This document shows positions 16,086 through 23,748 of a stretch of DNA of 64,000 nucleotides, piece by piece. The notes below the pieces were generated by a model. That model was not told where the DNA came from. It saw only the letters and a list, made by a program, of their open reading frames with translations, and ran no database searches. The DNA comes from Virgisporangium aurantiacum (lineage in GTDB: Bacteria > Actinomycetota > Actinomycetes > Mycobacteriales > Micromonosporaceae), in NCBI RefSeq assembly GCF_016863635.1, contig NZ_BOPG01000056.1:62001-126000 (forward strand). Direction: 5' to 3'. Every line of letters starts with the position of its first letter. Position 1 is the stretch's first letter. The translations under genes were made by a program, and so were the position numbers.

Positions 16086-16919
16086 CTAGGCGGTGACGCG
16101 GGCTTCGCCCTCTGGGGTGGGCAGGCGGCCGGGTTCCTGGAGGGCGTCGGCCGGCGGCAGGTGACGCCCGACGAGCACCTGGTACAACCCCGCACCGACC
16201 AGACCACCGATGATGGGCGCGACTATGGGTATCCACCAGTAGGGATACCCCGTCGTGTCGCGGAACGCCTCCCCGTACCCGGTGAAGAACGACGCGAGCC
16301 GCGGCCCGAAGTCACGGGCGGGGTTGATCGCATAGCCCGCGTTGGCGCCCCACGCCATGCCGATACCGACCACGATCAGACCGATGATGAACGGCGCCAG
16401 GTTCGCGCCCGGCGGGGTGCCGAGGACGTCGGTCACCGCGAGGATCAGGAACAGCAGGATCGCCGTGCCGATGATCTGGTCGCGGAAGGCGCCCCATTCG
16501 CTCACACCGAGCGCGGTGGCCGGCAGCGTCGAGAAGACGCCCTGCGACTTCGGGGTGTTGCCGGGGTCGAACGTCGCCAGCGCCTCGCTGTAGTTCCACC
16601 GGACGATCAGCGCCGCGACGAACGCGCCCAGGAACTGGGCCAGGGAGTAGGGACCGACCTTGCGCCACGGGAAGCCCTTGAACGCGGCAAGGGCGATCGT
16701 GACCGCGGGGTTGAGATGGGCGCCGCTGATCCGCCCGGCCACGTAGACGCCGAACACCACACCGAGCCCCCAGGCCCAGTGGATGGATTGGGTGTCTCCG
16801 ACCTTCGTGGCGACGACCTGCGCCACCACACCACAGCCGAAGAGGATGAGGATCAGGGTCCCGGCGAACTCGGCGATCAGTTCGCTGACGAGACCGGAAA
16901 CCTTCAGTCGTGCCGCCAT
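16086..16919 (-). CDS. glpF: glycerol facilitator (aquaglyceroporin)
   Basis: The 277-residue MIP-family channel has six membrane helices and both pore motifs, N70-P71-A72 and N199-P200-A201-R202-D203. The Asp after the second NPAR, and its position next to glpK, are typical of glycerol-conducting rather than water-only channels. The ATG at 16919 has GGAGG 4 bases upstream; an alternative start 45 bases earlier lacks support. It heads glpF-glpK-glpD and is divergent from the IclR regulator, sharing an operator-bearing intergenic region. Confidence 0.92.
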   Translation of the reverse strand: MAARLKVSGLVSELIAEFAGTLILILFGCGVVAQVVATKVGDTQSIHWAWGLGVVFGVYVAGRISGAHLNPAVTIALAAFKGFPWRKVGPYSLAQFLGAFVAALIVRWNYSEALATFDPGNTPKSQGVFSTLPATALGVSEWGAFRDQIIGTAILLFLILAVTDVLGTPPGANLAPFIIGLIVVGIGMAWGANAGYAINPARDFGPRLASFFTGYGEAFRDTTGYPYWWIPIVAPIIGGLVGAGLYQVLVGRHLPPADALQEPGRLPTPEGEARVTA

Positions 16920-17047
16920 GTGCCCTCCATATTCAGGCAGGTCAGCTCGACCTCCGGCGCGCACGGGGGTGTTGCGCGGAGGTTTCGACGAGGTGACCGT
17001 CTAGACGATTGGGTGGACCGTACGGAGGCGAATACCGATCGTCAACG

Positions 17048-17076
17048 AACAGCGGTCGACATTGTCGAACGCTGTT
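17048..17076. promoter_or_regulatory. 29-bp near-perfect palindrome, likely IclR-type operator of the glp divergon
   Basis: Thirteen of fourteen base pairs match around a central T at 17062 (core TCGACA-T-TGTCGA, outer arms AACAGCG / CGCTGTT). It overlaps the -35 region of the IclR gene and lies between that gene and glpF, well placed to control both directions. A smaller palindrome CGTCTAGACG is at 16998-17007. Confidence 0.65.
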
Positions 17077-17091
17077 TATCGGGTCTAGGGT
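17062..17091 (+). promoter_or_regulatory. leaderless promoter of the glp IclR regulator
   Basis: TTGTCG (17062-17067), an 18-base spacer and TAGGGT (17086-17091) are followed by 7 bases and the ATG. The -35 lies inside the 29-bp palindrome, implying autoregulation. Confidence 0.6.
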
Positions 17092-17098
17092 CCGAGAC

Positions 17099-17857
17099 AT
17101 GCCCGGCAGCGTGCAGTCGATCGAGCGGGCAGCGGCGATCCTCCGGCTGCTCGCGAGCAGCTCCGGTCGGCTCGGCATCGGCGAGATCTCCCGCTCGCTC
17201 GACCTCGCCAAGGGCACCACGCACGGGATCCTGCGCACGCTGCAGAACGTGGGATTCGTCGAGCAGGACACCGACTCGGGCAAGTACCGCCTCGGCGCGG
17301 CGCTCCTGCACCTGGGCACCAGCTACCTCGACGTCAACGAACTGCGGTCGCGGTCGATCAACTGGGCCGACCCGCTGGCCGCGCGCAGCGGTGAGGCGGT
17401 GCGCATCGGCACGTTCCTCGACGGCAAGGTGCTCGTGGTCCACCACGTCTTCCGTCCGGACGACACGTTCCAGACGCTCGACGTCGGCTCGCTGCTGCCG
17501 CTGCACGCCTGCGCGATGGGCAAGGTGCTGCTGGCGTACAACGCCGACGCCGTCCGCGCGGTCCAGTTGGAGCCGTTCACCCGCCGGACCCTGACGCGCC
17601 CCGACGACCTCGGTCGGGCCCTCGCCGAGGTGCGCGACCGGGGTTGGGCCTTCGACGTCGAGGAGCTGACGCCGGGTGAGGCCGGCATCGCGGCGCCGAT
17701 CCGCGGCTACGGCGGCCTGGTCGTCGGCGCGATCGGCGTCTCCGGACCGGTGGAACGGCTCTGCGACAGCCGGGGCCGCCCCGACGCCACGCTCGTTTCG
17801 TATGTCCGGGAGGCCGCCCGCGCGGTGTCCCGGGATCTCGGCGCCAGCCGCCGCTAG
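17099..17857 (+). CDS. IclR-family regulator of glycerol genes (GylR-like)
   Basis: The 252-residue protein has an N-terminal winged helix-turn-helix (QSIERAAAILRLLASSSGRL and DLAKGTTHGILRTLQNVGFV) and a C-terminal effector domain (GIAAPIRGYGGLVVGAIGVSG). In Streptomyces the homologous GylR represses the gylCAB glycerol operon and responds to glycerol 3-phosphate; the same role is inferred here. The ATG at 17099 fits both homology and the leaderless promoter. It is divergent from glpF and 8 bases upstream of a second glpK, so it probably controls both transcripts. Confidence 0.88.
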   Translation: MPGSVQSIERAAAILRLLASSSGRLGIGEISRSLDLAKGTTHGILRTLQNVGFVEQDTDSGKYRLGAALLHLGTSYLDVNELRSRSINWADPLAARSGEAVRIGTFLDGKVLVVHHVFRPDDTFQTLDVGSLLPLHACAMGKVLLAYNADAVRAVQLEPFTRRTLTRPDDLGRALAEVRDRGWAFDVEELTPGEAGIAAPIRGYGGLVVGAIGVSGPVERLCDSRGRPDATLVSYVREAARAVSRDLGASRR

Positions 17858-17865
17858 GAGTTCCT

Positions 17866-19353
17866 ATGTATGTGGTCGCGATCGACCAGGGCACGACCTC
17901 GACGCGGTGCATCGTGTTCGACCGGCGCGGCCAGCTCGTGTCGGTGGCCCAGCGCGAGCACCAGCAGTACTTTCCGCGGCCCGGCTGGGTCGAGCACGAC
18001 GCGATGGAGATCTGGCGCAACGTCGAACGGCTGGCGCCGCGCCTCGGCGTGCAGCCGGACCAGGTCGCGGCGATCGGCATCACCAACCAGCGGGAGACGA
18101 CGGTGCTGTGGGACCGGCGTACCGGCGTCCCCATCTCGCGGGCCGTGGTGTGGCAGGACACCCGCACCGACTCGCTGGTGCAGAAGCTCGCCGCCACGCC
18201 GGGCGCGGAGCGGGTGGGCGAGCTGAGCGGGCTGCCGTTCGCCACCTACTTCTCCGGACCGAAGCTGCGGTGGCTGCTCGACAGCCGGCCGGGCCTCGCC
18301 GAGCGGGCCGAGCGCGGCGAGGTGCTCTTCGGAACGATGGAGTCCTGGCTGATCTGGAACCTCACCGGCGGGCCGAACGGCGGCATCCACGTCACCGACG
18401 TCACGAACGCCAGCCGCACCATGCTGATGAACCTGGAAACCCTGCAATGGGACGACGAGCTGCTGGCCTTCTTCGGCGTCCCGCGGGCCATGCTCCCGGA
18501 GATCCACTCCTCCGCCGAGGTGTACGGGCACGCCGTCACCGCGTTCCCCGGCGTGAAGATCGGCGCCGCGCTCGGCGACCAGCAGGCGGCGCTGTTCGGC
18601 CAGACCTGCTTCCACCCCGGCGAGGCCAAGTGCACCTACGGCACGGGCAGCTTCCTGCTGCTCAACACCGGCACCGAGCCGGTGCGGTCGACGCACGGGC
18701 TGCTCACCACCGTCGGCTACAAGATCGGTTCGGACGCGCCGGTGTACGCGCTGGAGGGATCGATCGCGATCACCGGGTCGTTGGTCCAGTGGTTCCGCGA
18801 CCAGCTCGGGCTCATCACCACCGCGCCGGAGATCGAGACGCTGGCCCGCACCGTCGACGACAACGGCGGCTGTTACATCGTGCCGGCGTTCTCGGGGCTG
18901 TTCGCGCCGCACTGGCGCAGCGAGGCGCGCGGCGTGATCGTCGGGCTCACGTCGTACATCACCAAGGGCCACCTGGCCCGCGCCGTGCTGGAGGCGACGG
19001 GCTGGCAGACCCGCGAGGTGGTCGACGCGATGAACGCCGACTCGGGTCTCGCCCTCAAGACGCTCAAGGTCGACGGCGGCATGACGGCCGACAACCTGCT
19101 GATGCAGTTCATCTCCGACGTGCTCGACGTGCCCGTGGTCCGGCCGATGGTCGCCGAGACGGTGTCACTCGGCGCGGCGTACGCCGCCGGCCTGGCGGTC
19201 GGCTACTGGCCCGACCTGGAGGGCCTGCGGCAGAACTGGCACCGCGCCGCGCAATGGCTCCCCTCGATGGACCCGGTGATCCGCGCCGAGGAGTACGACA
19301 ACTGGCAACGGGCGGTGGAACGCACGCTGGACTGGATCAAACCCCGCCGCTAA
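17866..19353 (+). CDS. glpK: glycerol kinase (copy 2, downstream of IclR)
   Basis: The 495-residue glycerol kinase has all key motifs: DQGTTSTRCIVFD at residue 7, IGITNQRETTVLW, GALGDQQAALFGQ and EGSIAITGSLVQW. AGGAG lies 5 bases before the ATG, which follows the IclR stop by 8 bases, so it is co-transcribed with the regulator. It differs from copy 1 throughout. Having two complete GlpK genes around one regulator is unusual; one may be the main kinase and the other may act as a regulatory, PTS-responsive or alternative-polyol isoform. Its stop codon overlaps the convergent dhaL stop. Confidence 0.94.
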   Translation: MYVVAIDQGTTSTRCIVFDRRGQLVSVAQREHQQYFPRPGWVEHDAMEIWRNVERLAPRLGVQPDQVAAIGITNQRETTVLWDRRTGVPISRAVVWQDTRTDSLVQKLAATPGAERVGELSGLPFATYFSGPKLRWLLDSRPGLAERAERGEVLFGTMESWLIWNLTGGPNGGIHVTDVTNASRTMLMNLETLQWDDELLAFFGVPRAMLPEIHSSAEVYGHAVTAFPGVKIGAALGDQQAALFGQTCFHPGEAKCTYGTGSFLLLNTGTEPVRSTHGLLTTVGYKIGSDAPVYALEGSIAITGSLVQWFRDQLGLITTAPEIETLARTVDDNGGCYIVPAFSGLFAPHWRSEARGVIVGLTSYITKGHLARAVLEATGWQTREVVDAMNADSGLALKTLKVDGGMTADNLLMQFISDVLDVPVVRPMVAETVSLGAAYAAGLAVGYWPDLEGLRQNWHRAAQWLPSMDPVIRAEEYDNWQRAVERTLDWIKPRR

Positions 19354-19970
19354 TCGAGCACGGTGGCCAGCGCGCGCAGGATGAGCGCGGTGCTCGTCGC
19401 GCCGGGGTCCTGGTGGCCGACGCTGCGCGCGCCGAGGTAGGACGCGCGGCCCTTCCTCGCCTGGAGTTCGGCCGTCGCCTTGGCCCCGGCCTCGGCGGCC
19501 TGCGCCGCGGCTTCGGCAGCCGGGCCCAGGCCGTCGGGGGCGGCCGCCACGAACGCTTCCACCGCGGGGTCGAGGGCGTCGACCATGGTCTTGTCGCCGG
19601 GGGCGGCGGCGCCGAGCTTCCGGATGGCAGCCAGGCCGTCGCGCAGTGCGGCGCCGAGCGCCGCGGCGTCGGCTTCGGGACCGTCGAGCGCCTTGCCGAT
19701 CGCCCGGAAGGCGCTGCCGTACAGCGGACCGGACGCGCCGCCCACCTTCGAGATGAGCGTGGTGCCGGTCTTGACCAGCACCGCACCCGGCCCGTCGGCC
19801 GCGAACCCGTCGAGCGCGGCCGTCACCGCGGTGAAGCCCCGCTTCAGGTTCACGCCGTGGTCGGCGTCCCCGATCGCGGAGTCGAGTTGGGTGAGGTGGT
19901 CGGCGTTCTCCGTGACCGCGGCGGCGGCCGCGACGACCCAGGCCCGGGCAGCATCGGCGTCGAAGTTCAT
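19350..19970 (-). CDS. dhaL: PEP-dependent dihydroxyacetone kinase, ADP-binding subunit DhaL
   Basis: The 206-residue subunit carries the tightly bound ADP that relays phosphate from DhaM to dihydroxyacetone on DhaK. The Mg-binding aspartates D30, D35 and D37 lie in LDSAIGDADHG at the same positions as in E. coli DhaL. GGASGPLYGSAF and DPGATSTALIL are nucleotide-binding loops. GGGAGG lies about 9 bases upstream of the ATG. It follows dhaK by 73 bp on the same strand and converges on the second glpK with a 4-bp stop overlap. Confidence 0.94.
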   Translation of the reverse strand: MNFDADAARAWVVAAAAAVTENADHLTQLDSAIGDADHGVNLKRGFTAVTAALDGFAADGPGAVLVKTGTTLISKVGGASGPLYGSAFRAIGKALDGPEADAAALGAALRDGLAAIRKLGAAAPGDKTMVDALDPAVEAFVAAAPDGLGPAAEAAAQAAEAGAKATAELQARKGRASYLGARSVGHQDPGATSTALILRALATVLD

Positions 19971-20043
19971 GCGTCGTCCTCCCTTCGGTCGGACGATTGA
20001 TGAACTTGCGCTGAGCTAATGATGCCCTCGCACGAGTGCTCGG

Positions 20044-21042
20044 TCATGCCCCCCACCGTAGGCCGTGCGTGACGACCGGTGCCTCCCACAGCCGGATCAG
20101 CTCGTCGTCGGCCCTGCAGATCGTCAGCGACATGCCAGCCATGTCGAGGCTGGTCACGTAGTTGCCGACGAGCTTGTGCACGATCTCGACGCCGGCGTCC
20201 GCGAGCAGCGCCGCGACGTGGCCGTACAGGAGGTACAGCTCGATCTGCGGCGTGCCGCCCAGCCCGTTGACCATCACGATCACCCGGTCGCCGCGCTGTA
20301 GCGGCTTCGCCGCCAGGATCGACTCCACCGCCGTCGCCGCGATCTGCTTCGCGGGCTGCAGCTTCTCCCGCCGCCGGCCGGGCTCGCCGTGGATGCCGAC
20401 GCCGACCTCCATCTCGTCGTCGGGCAGGTCGAAGCCGGGCTTGCCGGCGGCCGGCGTGGTGCAGGCGGTGAGCGCGACCGCGAACGAGCCGCTGTTCTCG
20501 TTGACCTTGCGGCCGATCGCGGCCACGTCGGCGGCGCTCGCACCCTCCTCGGCCAGCGCGCCGGCGATCTTCTCGACGAACACGGTGGCGCCGGTGCCGC
20601 GACGGCCGGCGGTCCAGGTGGAGTCCTCGACCGCGACGTCGTCGTCGACCAGGACGCTCTCGACCGTGATCCCGTCGTCGGCGGCCAGTTCGGCGGCCAT
20701 CTGGAAGTTCATCACGTCGCCGGTGTAGTTCTTGACGATGTGCACCACGCCGGCGCCGCCGTTGACGGCCTGGGTGGCGGCGAGGATCTGGTCGGGCACC
20801 GGGCTGGTGAACACCTCGCCGGGAACGGCCGCGTCGAGCATGCCGCGGCCGACGAAGCCGCCGTGCAACGGCTCGTGGCCGGAGCCGCCGCCGCTGACCA
20901 GGCCGACCTTCCCGCTGCGCGGCGCGTCCGCCCGGACGATGATCTGGTTCTCGAGATCGACCCGCAGGTCGGAATGGGCCGCTGCCACTCCGGCGAGGGC
21001 CTCGCGGACGACGTCTTCGGGGGCGTTGATGAACTTCTTCAC
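20044..21042 (-). CDS. dhaK: dihydroxyacetone kinase, substrate-binding subunit DhaK
   Basis: The 332-residue subunit binds dihydroxyacetone covalently as a hemiaminal through His218 (VGVGIHGEPG), the same number as in E. coli DhaK. GLVSGGGSGHEPLHGGFVG (47-65) and KNYTGDVMNFQMA (104-116) are family motifs. The GTG start has AGGGA upstream. With dhaL it forms a two-gene unit behind the IclR gene. A palindrome 34 bases upstream suggests regulation by that IclR protein. Product dihydroxyacetone phosphate joins the GlpD product. Confidence 0.94.
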   Translation of the reverse strand: MKKFINAPEDVVREALAGVAAAHSDLRVDLENQIIVRADAPRSGKVGLVSGGGSGHEPLHGGFVGRGMLDAAVPGEVFTSPVPDQILAATQAVNGGAGVVHIVKNYTGDVMNFQMAAELAADDGITVESVLVDDDVAVEDSTWTAGRRGTGATVFVEKIAGALAEEGASAADVAAIGRKVNENSGSFAVALTACTTPAAGKPGFDLPDDEMEVGVGIHGEPGRRREKLQPAKQIAATAVESILAAKPLQRGDRVIVMVNGLGGTPQIELYLLYGHVAALLADAGVEIVHKLVGNYVTSLDMAGMSLTICRADDELIRLWEAPVVTHGLRWGA

Positions 21043-21075
21043 GCTGTCACATCCCTGGGTGCGCGTTCGTCATCA

Positions 21076-21090
21076 CCGAAACTGGTTCGG
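21076..21090. promoter_or_regulatory. 15-bp palindrome upstream of dhaK
   Basis: CCGAAACTGGTTCGG pairs at 6 of 7 positions. It sits 34-48 bases before dhaK and shares GTTCGG with the palindrome at 21925, so it may be a second site for the same IclR protein. Confidence 0.4.
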
Positions 21091-21126
21091 AACGTATGCC
21101 CGTCGTTTCAGGCATGTCAAGAACCG

Positions 21127-21906
21127 TTAAGCAACGACCCGCCGCAGCATCGGTCGGCCGCCACCCAGATCGCGGCTGAGCAGTTTGGCGGTCTCCCGGA
21201 CCTGCACCGCGTGCGCCTCCCGCCGCTCCGGGGCGAGCACCCGCTCGACCGGCCCGACCACACCGAGAGCGCCGACGACGCCGTCGCTGTCGAACACCGG
21301 CGCGGCGATCCCGGCGTCACCGATGGCGGCCTCGCCGTCCTCGACCGCGTACCCGTTCCGCCGGGCCTCGGCCAGTTCCTCCCGCAGTGTCCCGGTGTCG
21401 GTGACGGTGCTGCCGGTCAGCACGGGTAGCGCGCCGGCCAGCAGCGTGGCCCGGTCGGCCTCCGGCAGGTAGGCGACCATCACCTTGCCCAGCGCGCACG
21501 CGTGCCACGGCAGCACGGCGCCGACCTCCAGGATCTGCACCGCGCCCTCGGGCCGGAACACGTGGTGGACGACGAGCACGTGGTCGCCGCTCGGCACCGC
21601 CACCCAGACCGCCTCGTTGGCCCGCGAGGCCAGGGCGTCGGCCAGGATCAGCGACCGGGCGCGCAGTTCGTGCGTCTCCAGGTAGGCGTTGCCGAGTTCG
21701 AGCAGCGCCGGACCGAGCCGGTACTTGCCGGTGTTGTGGTCCTGGTTCACCAGGCCGCCGCCGGCCAGGGTGCGTAGCAGCGCGTGCGCGGTCGGCTTGG
21801 CGACGCCGAGCCGGGCCGCCACCTCGGTGACCCCGAGCCCGCGCGGCGCACCCGAGAGACCCCGGAGGATCTCCATCGCTCTGGCCACGGCCTGTACGGT
21901 CGCCAT
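21127..21906 (-). CDS. IclR-family regulator of the dha genes
   Basis: The 259-residue regulator has the winged HTH (VQAVARAMEILRGLSGAPRG and VAKPTAHALLRTLAGGGLV) and IclR effector domain (HACALGKVMVAYLP and GIAAPVFDSDGVVGALGVVG). It is a paralogue of the glp regulator at 17099; the HVLVVHHVFRPEGAVQ segment matches KVLVVHHVFRPDDTFQ there. GAGGT lies 4 bases before the ATG. It lies between dhaK and the divergent dhaM, so its likely targets are dhaKL, dhaM and itself. The effector is probably dihydroxyacetone or its phosphate, by inference. Confidence 0.85.
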   Translation of the reverse strand: MATVQAVARAMEILRGLSGAPRGLGVTEVAARLGVAKPTAHALLRTLAGGGLVNQDHNTGKYRLGPALLELGNAYLETHELRARSLILADALASRANEAVWVAVPSGDHVLVVHHVFRPEGAVQILEVGAVLPWHACALGKVMVAYLPEADRATLLAGALPVLTGSTVTDTGTLREELAEARRNGYAVEDGEAAIGDAGIAAPVFDSDGVVGALGVVGPVERVLAPERREAHAVQVRETAKLLSRDLGGGRPMLRRVVA

Positions 21907-21924
21907 GACACCTCAGTCTCACTC

Positions 21925-21962
21925 GTTCGGTATTGCAGAACAGATCGAGACGAAATTAGCAT
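21925..21962 (+). promoter_or_regulatory. leaderless dhaM promoter with overlapping palindrome
   Basis: TTGCAG (21933-21938), 18 bases, then TAGCAT (21957-21962) and 7 bases to the ATG. The imperfect palindrome GTTCGGTATTGCAGAAC (21925-21941) covers the -35, a placement suited to repression by the adjacent IclR protein. Confidence 0.5.
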
Positions 21963-21969
21963 CCGCATC

Positions 21970-22353
21970 ATGGTCGGTCTGGTTCTGGTCTCGCACAGCG
22001 AGCAGTTGGCCGCGGGGCTCCGCGACCTGGTCGTCACGCTCGCTCCCGGCGAGGTGGCGGTGGAGGCCGCCGGCGGCACCGACGACGGCAGGTTCGGCAC
22101 CAGCTACCAGCGAATCGAGGCGGCGATCGCCAAGGCCGACCGGGGCGACGGCGTCGTCGTGCTGGCCGACATGGGTAGCGCCGTGCTCACCGTGCGCACC
22201 GTCCTCGACGACCGCCCGCGGGCCGACGTGCTCCTGATCGACGCGCCGCTCGTGGAGGGCGCCGTCGCCGCCGCCGTGCTCGCGGCCACCGGCGCCGGGC
22301 TCGACGACGTGTCGGCCGCGGCGGCCGAGGCCCGTGAGGTACCGAAGTTCTAG
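21970..22353 (+). CDS. dhaM: dihydroxyacetone kinase phosphotransfer subunit DhaM (EIIA-only)
   Basis: The 127-residue protein is a stand-alone mannose-type EIIA domain. His9 in VLVSHSEQLA is the phosphoacceptor, and VVVLADMGSAVLTVRTVL matches the family. E. coli DhaM carries extra HPr- and EI-like domains; this short form must be phosphorylated by separate EI and HPr proteins not in the window. The ATG at 21970 is set by the leaderless promoter and by homology. It is transcribed away from dhaKL across the IclR gene rather than in the usual dhaKLM order. Confidence 0.9.
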   Translation: MVGLVLVSHSEQLAAGLRDLVVTLAPGEVAVEAAGGTDDGRFGTSYQRIEAAIAKADRGDGVVVLADMGSAVLTVRTVLDDRPRADVLLIDAPLVEGAVAAAVLAATGAGLDDVSAAAAEAREVPKF

Positions 22354-22526
22354 AGTGACAGTCACCCAGGGTGAGCGAACGTGTGAAGAGCTCAGATCGG
22401 TGACAAGTTCCCCCTGGCGGGACGACGGGGCTTTACCTCGGTGGATACAGTGCGCTCTGAAAACGACGCTGAGCATTTACACAGCAAAGACCCTCGCGCC
22501 AGCTCGCCGAGCGAATCAGGAGCACC
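22354..22526. other. 173-bp intergenic region upstream of the LppU-like gene
   Basis: It holds the palindrome GTGACAGTCAC (22355-22365) just after dhaM and a ribosome-binding AGGAG before the next gene. I see no convincing promoter hexamers or terminator. Confidence 0.3.
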
Positions 22527-23030
22527 ATGTCCAGCCCCTCCGGGCCGCAGCAGCCCTTCCCCAACGACCCGAACCAGCAGTTTCCGCCCGCGGGGCAGCC
22601 AGGACAGTTCCCGCCGCCCGGAGAAGGCCAGCCCGGCGGGTTCCCGCCCCAGGGCGGCTTCCAGCCCGGCCCGCCCCCGCAGCCGGTGCGGCAGGGTGGC
22701 GGCTGGAAGAAGCGGGTCGCCAGCATCGTGGTCGGTCTCGTCGTGCTCGGCGGCATCGCCGGTGTCAGCTGGTACATGAACCGTGATGCCGCCAACAAGG
22801 CGAAGGTCGGCGACTGCGTCGCCCAGGAGGGCGCCGACGACCTGAAGGTCGTGGAGTGCAGCAGCGCCGACGCCGACTTCAAGGTCGTCGGCCGGGTCGA
22901 GAACAAGACCCAGTCCGAGGCCGGCAACACCGTGTGCGCCCCGTACGTCGACCAGGGCGCCGAGCAGGCGTACTGGGAGGGTGAGGCCGGCAAGAAGGGC
23001 CTCGTGCTCTGCCTCGCCCCGAACAAGTAA
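22527..23030 (+). CDS. LppU/SCO3897-like membrane-anchored protein
   Basis: The 167-residue protein has a cytoplasmic Pro/Gly/Gln-rich N-terminus (residues 1-65), one membrane helix (about 72-88) and a small extracytoplasmic domain. The domain is bounded by VGDCVAQ, VVECSSADADFKVVG, VCAPY and LVLCLAP, with four Cys likely forming two disulfides. This is the LppU family of actinobacteria, of unknown function and probably envelope-related. AGGAG lies 4 bases before the ATG. The gene is monocistronic and ends at a strong bidirectional hairpin. Confidence 0.75.
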   Translation: MSSPSGPQQPFPNDPNQQFPPAGQPGQFPPPGEGQPGGFPPQGGFQPGPPPQPVRQGGGWKKRVASIVVGLVVLGGIAGVSWYMNRDAANKAKVGDCVAQEGADDLKVVECSSADADFKVVGRVENKTQSEAGNTVCAPYVDQGAEQAYWEGEAGKKGLVLCLAPNK

Positions 23031-23046
23031 AGAGATATCTGACGCG

Positions 23047-23087
23047 CGCGGCGCGGCACTCCGAGGGGAACGGAGCGCCGCGCCGCG
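23047..23087. terminator. bidirectional hairpin between convergent genes
   Basis: Seventeen-base arms (23047-23063 and 23071-23087) pair with one mismatch around a 7-base loop, followed on the plus strand by TTTCG. It lies between the LppU-like and DUF3455 stop codons and would serve both. Confidence 0.75.
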
Positions 23088-23097
23088 TTTCGTACGT

Positions 23098-23649
23098 TTA
23101 CACCGGTGCCCAGAACACGTAGTCCGCGCCGTAGCGGACCTTCTGCGTGGTGCCCGCCGTGCAGGCCCCGGTCGGGCCGACGCCGCCGGTGGTGTTGACC
23201 CGGCTGATGTGCGTCACGTTGGTGAGCTCCTGGCCCGGTCGGCCCTTCTCCACGGTGGTGGTCAGCAGCAACCACGGGATGGTGCCGTCCTTCGGAACCC
23301 GTGTCGCCACCGCGCCCAGGACGATCGACCCGTCGAGCGCCCGCCAGCGCGGCCCGGCGTAGTGGTAGATCGGCCGCGGTGAGCCGTACCGGACCAGCAG
23401 GGCCTCCGGCGTCGATGCCGTCGCCCACGTACCGGCGTCGGTGCAGGCGTACTCCTGCACACCGACCGCCACCCGGTACGCATTCTTGATCTTGAAACCC
23501 GCCCCCGGGGTCGGCGCACCGGCGGGCAGGGTGAAGCCGCCGCCGGAGGTCTTCGATGCCGCCTGCGCCGGCGACACGGCCAGCCCGCCGCCGAGCACCG
23601 CGGCGACGAGGACCGCTCCGATGCGAACCATGTTCTTGACGTCCACCAT
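23098..23649 (-). CDS. secreted DUF3455 family protein
   Basis: The 183-residue exported protein has a signal peptide (RIGAVLVAAVLGGGLAVSPA, cleavage after AQA). The mature domain contains GVQEYACTD, YHYAGPRWRALDGSIVLG, GTIPWLLLTT and ISRVNTTGGVGPTGAC, the pattern of DUF3455. Such proteins occur in bacteria and fungi and have no established activity. I chose ATG at 23649; a TTG 12 bases upstream is possible. It converges on the LppU-like gene. Confidence 0.72.
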   Translation of the reverse strand: MVDVKNMVRIGAVLVAAVLGGGLAVSPAQAASKTSGGGFTLPAGAPTPGAGFKIKNAYRVAVGVQEYACTDAGTWATASTPEALLVRYGSPRPIYHYAGPRWRALDGSIVLGAVATRVPKDGTIPWLLLTTTVEKGRPGQELTNVTHISRVNTTGGVGPTGACTAGTTQKVRYGADYVFWAPV

Positions 23650-23748
23650 GGACACCCCCAATCCAGCCGGACGGTATCCACTCGACCACGCTCGGGCGCT
23701 CCCTTTCAGCCGGACTTAAGACGTTGCAAAGGTGTCAGAATCGCGACC

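Noticed and set aside
22355..22365. CRP site GTGACAGTCAC
   Set aside because: The half-sites are separated by too few bases (3 between GTGA and TCAC rather than 6) and it sits just after a stop codon.
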